From a bacterium (lineage in GTDB: Bacteria > Patescibacteriota > Minisyncoccia > Phycocordibacterales > PALSA-1337): a DNA stretch of 7,535 nucleotides. Made by a program: the position numbers and the translations under genes. Of the stretch, positions 1 through 5,706 are shown piece after piece; positions within the stretch are counted from its first letter, which is position 1, and each line of letters opens with the position of its first letter. Location: assembly GCA_030648705.1 (NCBI GenBank), contig JAUSHF010000054.1, forward strand, positions 1-7,535. The letters run 5' to 3'. Below the pieces are notes generated by a model, which was not told the origin of the DNA, did not search any database, and was given only the letters and a program-made list of their open reading frames with translations.

Positions 1-10
1 TTTAATTATT

Positions 11-1285
11 ATGACAACAAACACTGAAGAAAATAAAAATATAGTAGTTGCAAGTACAGAGCCTAAAAAGGAGACCACTAAAGGTGTTCATAATCCCGCT
101 CTATCACTTTCTAATCCTTCCGCTCCAAGTTTTTCTAAGAATCAACGTGGTGGAGGTGGAGCTAGAAGAGGTGGTCCTGGAGGAGGCAGAAGAGGAGATC
201 GCAGAGACTCTAAAGAGAGAGTTAAGCCTGAATTTGATACTAAAGTAATATTAGTCCGCAGAGTAACTCGTGTTACTAAAGGAGGACGCAGAATGAGCTT
301 CTCTGTCTCAGTAGTGTCTGGTGACAGAAAAGGTAGAGTGGGTGTAGGTATGGGCAAATCCATCGATACATCAATGGCTGTAGATAAGGCTACTCGTGAT
401 GCAAAGAAAAATATGATTCGTGTGAATCACACAGCATCCATGTCCATTCCTCACGATGTCTCTGTTAAGTATTCAAGTGCTAGAATTCTTATGATGCCTG
501 CTAAAGGTAAAGGTTTGATCGCAGGATCAGCAGTTAGAAACGTATTAGAATTAGCTGGTCTTAAGGATATAAACGCAAAGATATTATCAGGAAGTAAGAA
601 CAAAATAAACATCGCTCGTGCAGCAGTTCAGGCATTAGCAATGTTCCCTAAGATGGTAAAAAAAGAGGGAGTTAAGGAAAATGTCGAAGGGGTGAAAGCT
701 TCTGAGATTAAAGTCCCAGAAATTAAAGAAAATTATATGCAGATACATAATGTAATAAGAAGAAGTACAAATAGAAAGGTCATGATAGTCGGCCGTGGAG
801 GTAAGAAAGGCAAGACTTCAGGACGTGGTACAAAGGGTCAAAACGCCCGTGCCGGACATAAGAAATATCCAGAAATAAGGGATATGATTAAGAAGCTACC
901 TAAGCTTCGTGGTTATGCTTTTAAATCTTTTGCAAATAAAAACGCAGTAGTAAATGTAGGAGTTATCGAGAATAATTTCGAAAGTGGTGCAAAGATAAAT
1001 CCTATTATCTTAATAGAGAAGGGATTGATAAAGCTGTTCAACGGCAGATTACCTAAGGTCAAGATTCTAGGAGAAGGAGAAATCACAAAGAAGATTACAG
1101 TAGAAAACTGTCTAGTCTCTAAGGAAGCAAAATTAAAAATAGAAAAAGTTGGAGGTAATATCGTAGTTAGAGTAGAGAAGATTACAAAGCAAGCAGCTAA
1201 GAAGACAGAAAAGTTAGCAAAGAAGGCTACAAAGAAAGTAGCAAGTAAGGCAGCTAAAGCAGTTTCAAAAGAAGTTAAGAAGTAA
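11..1285 (+). CDS. rpsE-rplO: Ribosomal protein S5 - ribosomal protein L15 fusion
   Basis: This 424-residue frame joins two ribosomal proteins that belong to different subunits. Residues 1-72 are a low-complexity N-terminal extension with an RGG-like Gly/Arg stretch at 46-65. Residues 73-215 are S5 of the small subunit: the N-terminal RNA-binding part includes GDRKGRVGVGMGK (104-116), and the C-terminal part includes KGKGLIAGSAVRNVLELAG (165-183). Residues 216-242 are a Lys/Glu/Val linker. Residues 243-390 are L15 of the large subunit, with VGRGGKKGKTSGRGTKGQ (260-277) and the LPKLRG motif (296-301). Residues 391-424 form a Lys/Ala tail. S5 is normally about 165 residues and L15 about 145, so both halves look complete. 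No stop separates them, and rpmD (L30), which often lies between them, is absent. A TAA at positions 3-5 may end the preceding gene. secY follows after 13 bases. Whether the chain stays fused, is cleaved, or L15 is also started internally cannot be seen. Confidence 0.93.
   Translation: MTTNTEENKNIVVASTEPKKETTKGVHNPALSLSNPSAPSFSKNQRGGGGARRGGPGGGRRGDRRDSKERVKPEFDTKVILVRRVTRVTKGGRRMSFSVSVVSGDRKGRVGVGMGKSIDTSMAVDKATRDAKKNMIRVNHTASMSIPHDVSVKYSSARILMMPAKGKGLIAGSAVRNVLELAGLKDINAKILSGSKNKINIARAAVQALAMFPKMVKKEGVKENVEGVKASEIKVPEIKENYMQIHNVIRRSTNRKVMIVGRGGKKGKTSGRGTKGQNARAGHKKYPEIRDMIKKLPKLRGYAFKSFANKNAVVNVGVIENNFESGAKINPIILIEKGLIKLFNGRLPKVKILGEGEITKKITVENCLVSKEAKLKIEKVGGNIVVRVEKITKQAAKKTEKLAKKATKKVASKAAKAVSKEVKK
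737..1285 (+). other. rplO: L15 portion of the fusion, with a possible internal start codon
   Basis: Codon 243 of the fused frame is ATG (737-739) and begins MQIHNVIRRS, which matches where a free L15 of the Parcubacteria style would begin. Initiation here would give a 182-residue L15 with an unusual Lys/Ala C-terminal tail. The bases before it (aaagaaaattat) hold no clear Shine-Dalgarno sequence, but neither do those before the other genes in this window, so this does not argue against internal initiation. The position of the methionine at the exact domain boundary is seen. Its use as a start is inference. Confidence 0.45.
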
Positions 1286-1298
1286 TTAAATTTAAATT

Positions 1299-2570
1299 AT
1301 GAATAATATATTCGGACGTTTCGCACTAGCATTTAAAGATAAAGCTATAGTAAAGCGTATAGTTTATACAGTTGTCGGTCTAGTTATTTTTAGACTGCTA
1401 GCTGCTATACCTATTCCCGGAGTAGATACTCTAGCTCTAGAGAGAATGCTTTCAGGTAACCAGTTTTTTGGTCTCCTAAACATTTTCTCCGGAGGAGGAC
1501 TTTCTAACTTATCCCTTGTGATGCTAGGTGTGGGTCCATATATTACAGGTTCTATTATTATGCAGCTTCTGACTATGATGGTGCCGTCTCTAAAAGCTAT
1601 GCAGCAGGAAGATGGTGAGGCAGGTAGAGCTCGTATATCTCAATATTCTAGAATTCTATCAATACCCCTATCTTTTATTCAGGCATTCGGATTTATTAAA
1701 TTATTACAATCACAGCAAGTATTATCTGCCCTTGGTGGATTTGATTTGTTAACAAATATATTAGTCATTACAGCTGGTTCCGTACTGCTTATGTGGATTG
1801 GTGAACTGATCACAGAATTCGGTATTGGTAACGGAGTGTCTTTGATTATCTTTGCTGGTATCGTAGCTGTTATTCCTGCTCAGTTTGGTCAGCTATTTAC
1901 AGCTTATGATCCATCTCAAATTCCTTTATATATCGGATTTATCATAATAGCACTTCTTGTAATCGCCGGTGTGGTAATGGTTAATGAAGCTGAACGTCCA
2001 GTACCTGTTACTTATGCTCGTCAGGTGAAAGGAGGGAAGACTTATGGTGGAGTTTCTACATATATTCCTCTAAGATTAAATCAGGCAGGTGTGATCCCTA
2101 TCATCTTTGCACTATCTATACTTCTATTCCCTCAAATGATTCTAAACTTTATGTCTAGAAGTGCGAATGCTACTCTCGCAAATATTGGTACCGTTGGTTT
2201 TGACCTATTTAATAATCAGTTGATATACGGGGTCTCTTACTTTATACTCGTAGTTTTGTTTACATATTTCTACACAGCAGTCACATTTGATCCTAAGCAA
2301 ATGTCAGAGAATCTACAGAAGAGTGGGGCATTCCTATCAGGTATTCGTCCTGGCGAACATACCACTACTTTTATAGAAAGAATCGTTACCAGAATCACAT
2401 TAGTCGGTGCCCTGTTTCTAGGTATAGTGGCTGTATTACCCCTGATATTCCAAGCATTTACTGGTACTAGATCTATGGCTATTGGTGGTACCGCTCTCCT
2501 AATCGTTGTCTCAGTAGTACTAGATTTAGTTAAGAAAATTGATGCACAAGTTTCAATGCGAGAATACTAA
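1299..2570 (+). CDS. secY: Preprotein translocase subunit SecY
   Basis: SecY is the central channel of the Sec translocon in the cytoplasmic membrane; it passes secreted proteins outward and releases membrane segments sideways. The 423-residue length fits the family, and about ten hydrophobic segments can be placed (roughly 20-40, 73-93, 117-137, 150-170, 178-198, 210-228, 262-283, 306-328, 364-386, 395-411). Family signatures are visible: IPIPGVD (37-43), the plug region NIFSGGGLSNLS (61-72), GPYITGSIIMQLL (79-91), EDGEAGRARISQYSR (104-118), GIGNGVSLIIFAGI (175-188), PLRLNQAGVIPIIFA (257-271) and FDPKQMSENLQKSGAFLSGIRPG (330-352). The gene starts 13 bases after the S5-L15 stop, so co-transcription is likely. 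adk and map, which often follow secY directly, come here only after an inserted chaperone gene. Confidence 0.98.
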   Translation: MNNIFGRFALAFKDKAIVKRIVYTVVGLVIFRLLAAIPIPGVDTLALERMLSGNQFFGLLNIFSGGGLSNLSLVMLGVGPYITGSIIMQLLTMMVPSLKAMQQEDGEAGRARISQYSRILSIPLSFIQAFGFIKLLQSQQVLSALGGFDLLTNILVITAGSVLLMWIGELITEFGIGNGVSLIIFAGIVAVIPAQFGQLFTAYDPSQIPLYIGFIIIALLVIAGVVMVNEAERPVPVTYARQVKGGKTYGGVSTYIPLRLNQAGVIPIIFALSILLFPQMILNFMSRSANATLANIGTVGFDLFNNQLIYGVSYFILVVLFTYFYTAVTFDPKQMSENLQKSGAFLSGIRPGEHTTTFIERIVTRITLVGALFLGIVAVLPLIFQAFTGTRSMAIGGTALLIVVSVVLDLVKKIDAQVSMREY

Positions 2571-2599
2571 AGAAGTTAAGATCTTACATTATTTAATTT

Positions 2600-2627
2600 T
2601 TGAGATTTCGAAATTATATTATATACT
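2600..2627 (+). promoter_or_regulatory. Sigma-70-type promoter for the SurA-N-like gene
   Basis: The gap between secY and the next gene contains TTGAGA (2600-2605, 5 of 6 to the -35 consensus) and TATACT (2622-2627, 5 of 6 to the -10 consensus), separated by 16 bases. Transcription would begin near 2634 and leave a leader of about 33 nt before the ATG at 2667. This suggests that the chaperone-adk-map block can be transcribed separately from the ribosomal operon. The match is good, but the gap is A/T-rich, where such hexamers also occur by chance. Confidence 0.6.
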
Positions 2628-2666
2628 TATAGTAAGCTTAATTTTTAAATAATAATAGATAAAAAT

Positions 2667-3422
2667 ATGGAAAACACAAATGATAATGAGGTTGTTAGTA
2701 GTGAGGTAGGTGGCGGTGAAAAAAAGGGCGGAAAGAGAAATCTGATTTTAATAATCATAATTGCAATTATCATCATAGGGGTAGGGGCATATTTGATATT
2801 TGGAAAAGAGAAAATATCAGGTCTTCTAGTAAAGGCTGAAAGCGTAGCTACTGTGAATGGTGTGGATATTTTAAAGAAAAGTTATGATTTGCAGTATGCT
2901 AATACTTTAGCTACATATAAAGCACAGGGAGTAGATGTAGGAACAGATCCAGCCAAGCTCGCAGAAGTTAAGAAGCAGGTTCTAGACAATCTTATAAACA
3001 GTGAATTACTACTTCAGGGTGCGAAGACAGCAGGTATTAAATCAGATCCAGTAGAGGAAGAGAAACAATTCCAAGCTATCTTAACTCAAATAGGAGGTGC
3101 TGATAAACTTAAAGTCGAATTAGAAAAAAATAATGTAACAGAAGCGGAAGTCAAAGAAGATATTCAGAAGCAATTCATAATTCAGAGTTATTTATCGAAA
3201 AATATAGATACTAGTTCCGTAGTTGTCACAGATGCAGAGATTAAACTAGCTTATGATCAATTTGTAAAAATACAAAAAGATAGTGGTCAAAAGACAATTC
3301 CTACGCTAAAAGAATTAAGTCCTGAAATTAAACAATATATCACTTCAAATAAACAGCAGGCTTTAGTTTCGAATTTTATTTCTACTCTTAAGGCAAAGGC
3401 GGATATTAAAACCAGTATTTAA
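2667..3422 (+). CDS. Membrane-anchored SurA N-terminal-domain chaperone-like protein without a PPIase domain
   Basis: The protein has 251 residues. A charged N-terminus (1-24) precedes one very hydrophobic segment (25-46), read as a signal anchor with the rest outside the cytoplasm. From about 58 it resembles the SurA/PrsA/PpiD N-terminal chaperone domain: ATVNGVDILKKSYDLQY (61-77), then KKQVLDNLINSELLLQGAKTAGI (about 106-128) and the VTDAEIKLAYDQF helix (about 195-207). In parvulin-type foldases a prolyl isomerase domain of about 90 residues usually follows; here only about 20 residues separate that helix from a final helical part (SPEIKQYITSNKQQALVSNFISTLK). The likely role is holding or folding secreted proteins as they emerge from SecY, encoded just upstream. 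The domain assignment is fairly secure, the function is inferred, and PPIase activity is not expected. No Shine-Dalgarno sequence precedes the ATG. Confidence 0.8.
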   Translation: MENTNDNEVVSSEVGGGEKKGGKRNLILIIIIAIIIIGVGAYLIFGKEKISGLLVKAESVATVNGVDILKKSYDLQYANTLATYKAQGVDVGTDPAKLAEVKKQVLDNLINSELLLQGAKTAGIKSDPVEEEKQFQAILTQIGGADKLKVELEKNNVTEAEVKEDIQKQFIIQSYLSKNIDTSSVVVTDAEIKLAYDQFVKIQKDSGQKTIPTLKELSPEIKQYITSNKQQALVSNFISTLKAKADIKTSI

Positions 3423-3442
3423 ATCTCTATTATAATATCGTC
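3406..3442 (+). promoter_or_regulatory. Promoter predicted to give a leaderless adk mRNA
   Basis: A perfect TATAAT (3431-3436) lies six bases before the adk ATG at 3443. With a normal 6-7 base distance, transcription would begin at or within one base of the start codon, giving an mRNA without a 5' leader. The best -35 candidate is weak: TTAAAA at 3406-3411 with a long 19-base spacer, inside the end of the upstream gene. The -10 match and its position are seen; promoter activity is inference. Confidence 0.5.
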
Positions 3443-4036
3443 ATGAGCACTCAATCATATATATTCATAGGTAAATCAGGATGCGGAAAGGGAACACAGG
3501 GTAAGCTTCTAGCCGACTTTTTAAAGACTAAGGATACTTCCAGAGATATTTTCTATGTACAAAGTGGCGACGAGTTTAGACGCTTTATTCAAGGTGATTC
3601 ATACACAAAACACTTGTCGAAGAAAATATATGATGATGGGAAATTGGAGCCAGAATTTCTAGCGATATTAATGTGGGCAAATTATTTTGCAGAAAATTAT
3701 AATGGTAAAGATCATATAGTCATAGATGGTACACCGCGTGAAGTTCATGAAGCAGGAGTTCTTCATTCTATCTTTGATTTCTATAAATTAGAGAAACCTA
3801 GAGTGGTATATATAAATATAAGTGCAGAAGAAGCTACCAGAAGGCTTTCAGGGAGAGGACGTCGCGATGATAATGAAGTTGATATTAAAGCTCGATTAAA
3901 GTGGTTTGAAACTGATGTTATACCAACTATTGATTTCTACAGATCAAATCCTTTTTATCAATTCGTCGAGGTAAATGGTGAGAGAGATACCGAAGTGGTA
4001 CATCAGGAAATACTACAGAGAGTCGGTTTAATTTAA
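3443..4036 (+). CDS. adk: Adenylate kinase, short-LID form
   Basis: Adenylate kinase interconverts ATP + AMP and 2 ADP in the cytoplasm. The 197-residue protein shows the P-loop GKSGCGKGT (10-18; Ser replaces the usual Pro of GxPGxGKGT), the AMP-site SGDEFR (41-46, compare SGDxxR), DGTPRE (95-100, compare DGFPRT) and an arginine-rich segment RRLSGRGRRDDNEVDIKARL (133-152) containing the catalytic arginines and the R-x-DDN signature. The LID loop is reduced to a few residues and has no Cys4 zinc site. That makes it a short-type enzyme, similar in architecture to AK1 and UMP/CMP kinases. A related nucleoside monophosphate kinase specificity cannot be excluded, but the neighbourhood (secY, map) supports adk. 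map follows after five bases. Confidence 0.9.
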   Translation: MSTQSYIFIGKSGCGKGTQGKLLADFLKTKDTSRDIFYVQSGDEFRRFIQGDSYTKHLSKKIYDDGKLEPEFLAILMWANYFAENYNGKDHIVIDGTPREVHEAGVLHSIFDFYKLEKPRVVYINISAEEATRRLSGRGRRDDNEVDIKARLKWFETDVIPTIDFYRSNPFYQFVEVNGERDTEVVHQEILQRVGLI

Positions 4037-4041
4037 AAAAC

Positions 4042-4815
4042 ATGATTAGAATTAAGACAAAAAATGACATCGCAATACTTCGAGAAGGAGGGAAGAGACA
4101 TGCGATGATTATGAAAGCTATTCTTAAAGAGGTTAAACCGGGGGTTTCTACTCGCTACTTAAATAACTTTTTAGAGAAAATGATTGCTGATTGTGGAGAC
4201 ATTCCATCATTTTTAAATTATACCCCTTGGGGGGCAAAGAGACCGTATCCTGCTGGACTTTGCCTATCTATTAATGATGAGGTGGTTCACGGAATTCCAA
4301 ACGAAGAAGATAGAATACTTAAAGAGGGAGACATCGCTTCGGTGGATTTCGGATTAACTCATAAAGGACTGATTACTGATATGGCTGTTACTGTGCCTGT
4401 AGGCAAGGTGAGAGAGGATTTGGAGAGGTTGATGAAGGTAACCAGAGATTCTCTATATGAAGGAATAAAAAAGGCAAAAGGAGGTAAAAAAACTGGAGAT
4501 ATTGGCAATGCTATAGAAAGATTTGTCTCACCATACGGATACGGATTAGTGGAGGAATTATGTGGTCACGGTGTGGGCTACGAGGTCCACGAGGAGCCTT
4601 TTGTGCCTAATTTCGGTACTCCTGGCACTGGTTCATCTTTAAAAGTAGGAATGGTAATAGCTATAGAACCAATGCTTAATTTAGGCTCACGTTTTGTATA
4701 TCAGACAGATGATGGATATACTTATAAGACTAAAGACGGAAAGCCTTCAGCACATTTCGAACATACTATTTTGATTACGAAAAGTGACGCTGAAATTCTA
4801 ACTGAGATTGATTAA
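4042..4815 (+). CDS. map: Methionine aminopeptidase, type I
   Basis: This enzyme removes the initiator methionine from nascent proteins. The 257-residue length fits the bacterial type I form with no N-terminal extension. The five metal ligands of the pita-bread fold can be placed: D102 (in SVDFGL), D113 (in ITDMAVT), H176 (in CGHGVG), E209 (in IEPM) and E240 (in FEHT). The substrate-binding histidines H83 (VVHGIP) and H183 (EVHEEP) are also present. The start is only five bases after the adk stop, the classic adk-map pairing near secY, and translational coupling is likely. In many bacteria infA and rpmJ follow map; here ndk follows instead. Confidence 0.97.
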   Translation: MIRIKTKNDIAILREGGKRHAMIMKAILKEVKPGVSTRYLNNFLEKMIADCGDIPSFLNYTPWGAKRPYPAGLCLSINDEVVHGIPNEEDRILKEGDIASVDFGLTHKGLITDMAVTVPVGKVREDLERLMKVTRDSLYEGIKKAKGGKKTGDIGNAIERFVSPYGYGLVEELCGHGVGYEVHEEPFVPNFGTPGTGSSLKVGMVIAIEPMLNLGSRFVYQTDDGYTYKTKDGKPSAHFEHTILITKSDAEILTEID

Positions 4816-4858
4816 TATTTTTTTAAAAAATTGAGAAAGATAAATTAAAAAAGAACAA

Positions 4859-5479
4859 ATGAAAAAAGATAAGAATAAACATTTTAAATACGAAAGGACA
4901 CTTACATTAATAAAGCCAGATGGTATTCAAAGAAGTCTGATGGGAGAGATAATAAAAAGATATGAAAGAGCTGGACTAAAGCTTGTGGGTATAAAGATGA
5001 CGGTTCCTTCTTCTCTACATATTGAAAAACATTATACTTTAGATCCCGAATGGAGAAGAATTACAGGCGAGAAGACTATTAAAGGTTATAAAGATAAAGG
5101 AATGAAACCCCCTTGCGAAGATCCTTACAAAATAACAGGAAAGATACTAAATAATCTTATTAAATACATGACCAGTGGACCTGTGGTAGCTATGGTTTGG
5201 CAGGGTGCACACGCTGTAGGTATAGTTAGAAAGATTACAGGAGGAACTGAGCCATTAACTTCTGATGTGGGTACCATAAGAGGTGATTATGTCTTAGATT
5301 CTTACGAAATGTCTGATATGGATCTAAGATCTGTTAGGAATTTAGTTCATGCATCTGGTACGGTAGCAGAATCAGAGAGGGAAATCGCTCATTGGTTTAA
5401 GGAGAGCGAATTAATAAATTATAAATTAGTTGCAGAGCAGATACTATATGATGTCAATCTAGACGGAGTTTTGGAATAA
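4859..5479 (+). CDS. ndk: Nucleoside diphosphate kinase with internal insertions
   Basis: Ndk transfers the gamma phosphate of ATP to NDPs through a phosphohistidine intermediate. Visible motifs are TLTLIKPDGIQR (14-25), MTSGPVVAMVWQG (104-116), DVGTIRGDYV (136-145) and the active-site NLVHASG with catalytic H164, followed by ESEREIAHWF (171-180). At 206 residues it is far longer than the usual 135-150. About 29 extra residues lie between VGIKM (43-47) and MTSGP (104-108), about nine extra between GDY and the catalytic His, and the C-terminus is about 16 residues longer. The usual HGSDS is HASGT here. The gene begins 43 bases after map in an A/T-rich gap without a clear promoter or Shine-Dalgarno sequence. 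Its last codons overlap the -35 region of the downstream RNA promoter. Confidence 0.94.
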   Translation: MKKDKNKHFKYERTLTLIKPDGIQRSLMGEIIKRYERAGLKLVGIKMTVPSSLHIEKHYTLDPEWRRITGEKTIKGYKDKGMKPPCEDPYKITGKILNNLIKYMTSGPVVAMVWQGAHAVGIVRKITGGTEPLTSDVGTIRGDYVLDSYEMSDMDLRSVRNLVHASGTVAESEREIAHWFKESELINYKLVAEQILYDVNLDGVLE

Positions 5480-5489
5480 GAGATATAAT
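5460..5489 (+). promoter_or_regulatory. Promoter of the structured RNA
   Basis: A perfect TATAAT lies at 5484-5489, four bases after the ndk stop. TAGACG (5460-5465, 4 of 6 to TTGACA) lies 18 bases upstream, inside the end of ndk. The predicted start at about 5496 is exactly the first paired base of the long RNA helix that follows. That agreement strongly supports an independent transcript rather than an ndk 3' tail. Confidence 0.7.
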
Positions 5490-5495
5490 TAGAGT

Positions 5496-5681
5496 AGGAT
5501 CGTGGAGTTATTAAACCCTATACCCTTTTAAAGGGAAACCAATGAACTTCTAAAGAAATTTAGTGTTCGAATTAGATCGGTCTTTGGATTTGATCTTGAG
5601 GTATCCCACTTATGGTAACATAAGTTTAATAACTTAACGGTCCTATGAAAAAACTCATCTAAGGAAGATGAGTTTTTTCAT
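5496..5681 (+). ncRNA. Structured small RNA of unknown class
   Basis: The ends pair as a 21-position helix, P1 (5496-5516 with 5624-5644): 18 Watson-Crick pairs, two G-U pairs and one G-A mismatch (5504/5636). Inside are further hairpins. One is CCCTT/AAGGG at 5523-5535. A second (5544-5568) has an inner CTAAA/TTTAG stem capped by a GAAA tetraloop. A third (5574-5596) pairs AGATCGGTC with GATT-T-GATCT around a TTTG loop. A fourth is CTTATG-GTAA-CATAAG (5609-5624), with a GNRA tetraloop; its last base overlaps P1 by one. GGGAAACC (5533-5540) can also pair with GGTATCCC (5600-5607) with one mismatch, closing a junction around hairpins two and three. A terminator follows directly. I looked for and did not find the hallmarks of RNase P RNA, tmRNA, SRP RNA, 5S rRNA or common riboswitches. 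6S RNA is possible in size but has a rod shape, not this branched fold. Function unknown; a riboswitch-like leader for the next gene is less likely because the terminator is strong and P1 does not overlap it. Confidence 0.75.
5645..5681 (+). terminator. Rho-independent terminator, probably bidirectional
   Basis: A perfect 16-bp inverted repeat (5645-5660 with 5666-5681) closes on the 5-base loop AAGGA. The core ACTCATCT/AGATGAGT is flanked by an A-run on the left and TTTTTT (5673-5678) on the right, so it could stop transcription from either side. It begins directly after the P1 helix of the structured RNA and separates that RNA and ndk from the downstream membrane-protein gene. Confidence 0.88.
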
Positions 5682-5690
5682 TTACTTTGA

Positions 5691-5696
5691 TATACT
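5691..5696 (+). promoter_or_regulatory. -10 box for the membrane protein-nuclease pair
   Basis: TATACT (5691-5696) lies ten bases before the preferred ATG at 5707, so a transcript from here would have at most a few leader bases. No convincing -35 hexamer is seen; the expected place falls in the terminator repeat. A start downstream of the terminator is needed to express the next two genes independently, which supports the call. Confidence 0.4.
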
Positions 5697-5706
5697 TCAT
5701 AGCATC

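Noticed and set aside
48..248. A 66-codon frame on + inside the S5 N-terminal region
   Set aside because: It is out of frame with the clear S5 coding sequence, has no family resemblance and no initiation signal.
142..363. A 73-codon frame on the minus strand with Pro/Leu-rich product
   Set aside because: It is the antisense shadow of the Gly/Arg-rich and S5 coding region.
2577..2586. 10-base palindrome TAAGATCTTA after secY as an operator or terminator
   Set aside because: It has no loop and no T-run directly after it; such a short A/T-rich palindrome is expected by chance.
4814..4836. T-run followed by A-run between map and ndk as a terminator
   Set aside because: It could form only a weak A-T stem with no G/C pairs, and the genes look co-transcribed.
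5496..5644. RNA as RNase P RNA, tmRNA, SRP RNA, 5S rRNA or a known riboswitch
   Set aside because: The expected signatures (such as GAGGAAAGTC and ACAGAA for RNase P, a tRNA-like end for tmRNA, the GGAA/AGCAG apical motif for SRP) are absent, and no conserved aptamer core was recognised.
5668..5706. Upstream ATG that would extend the membrane protein by 13 residues
   Set aside because: It lies in the terminator stem and upstream of the TATACT box, so transcripts from that promoter would lack it.
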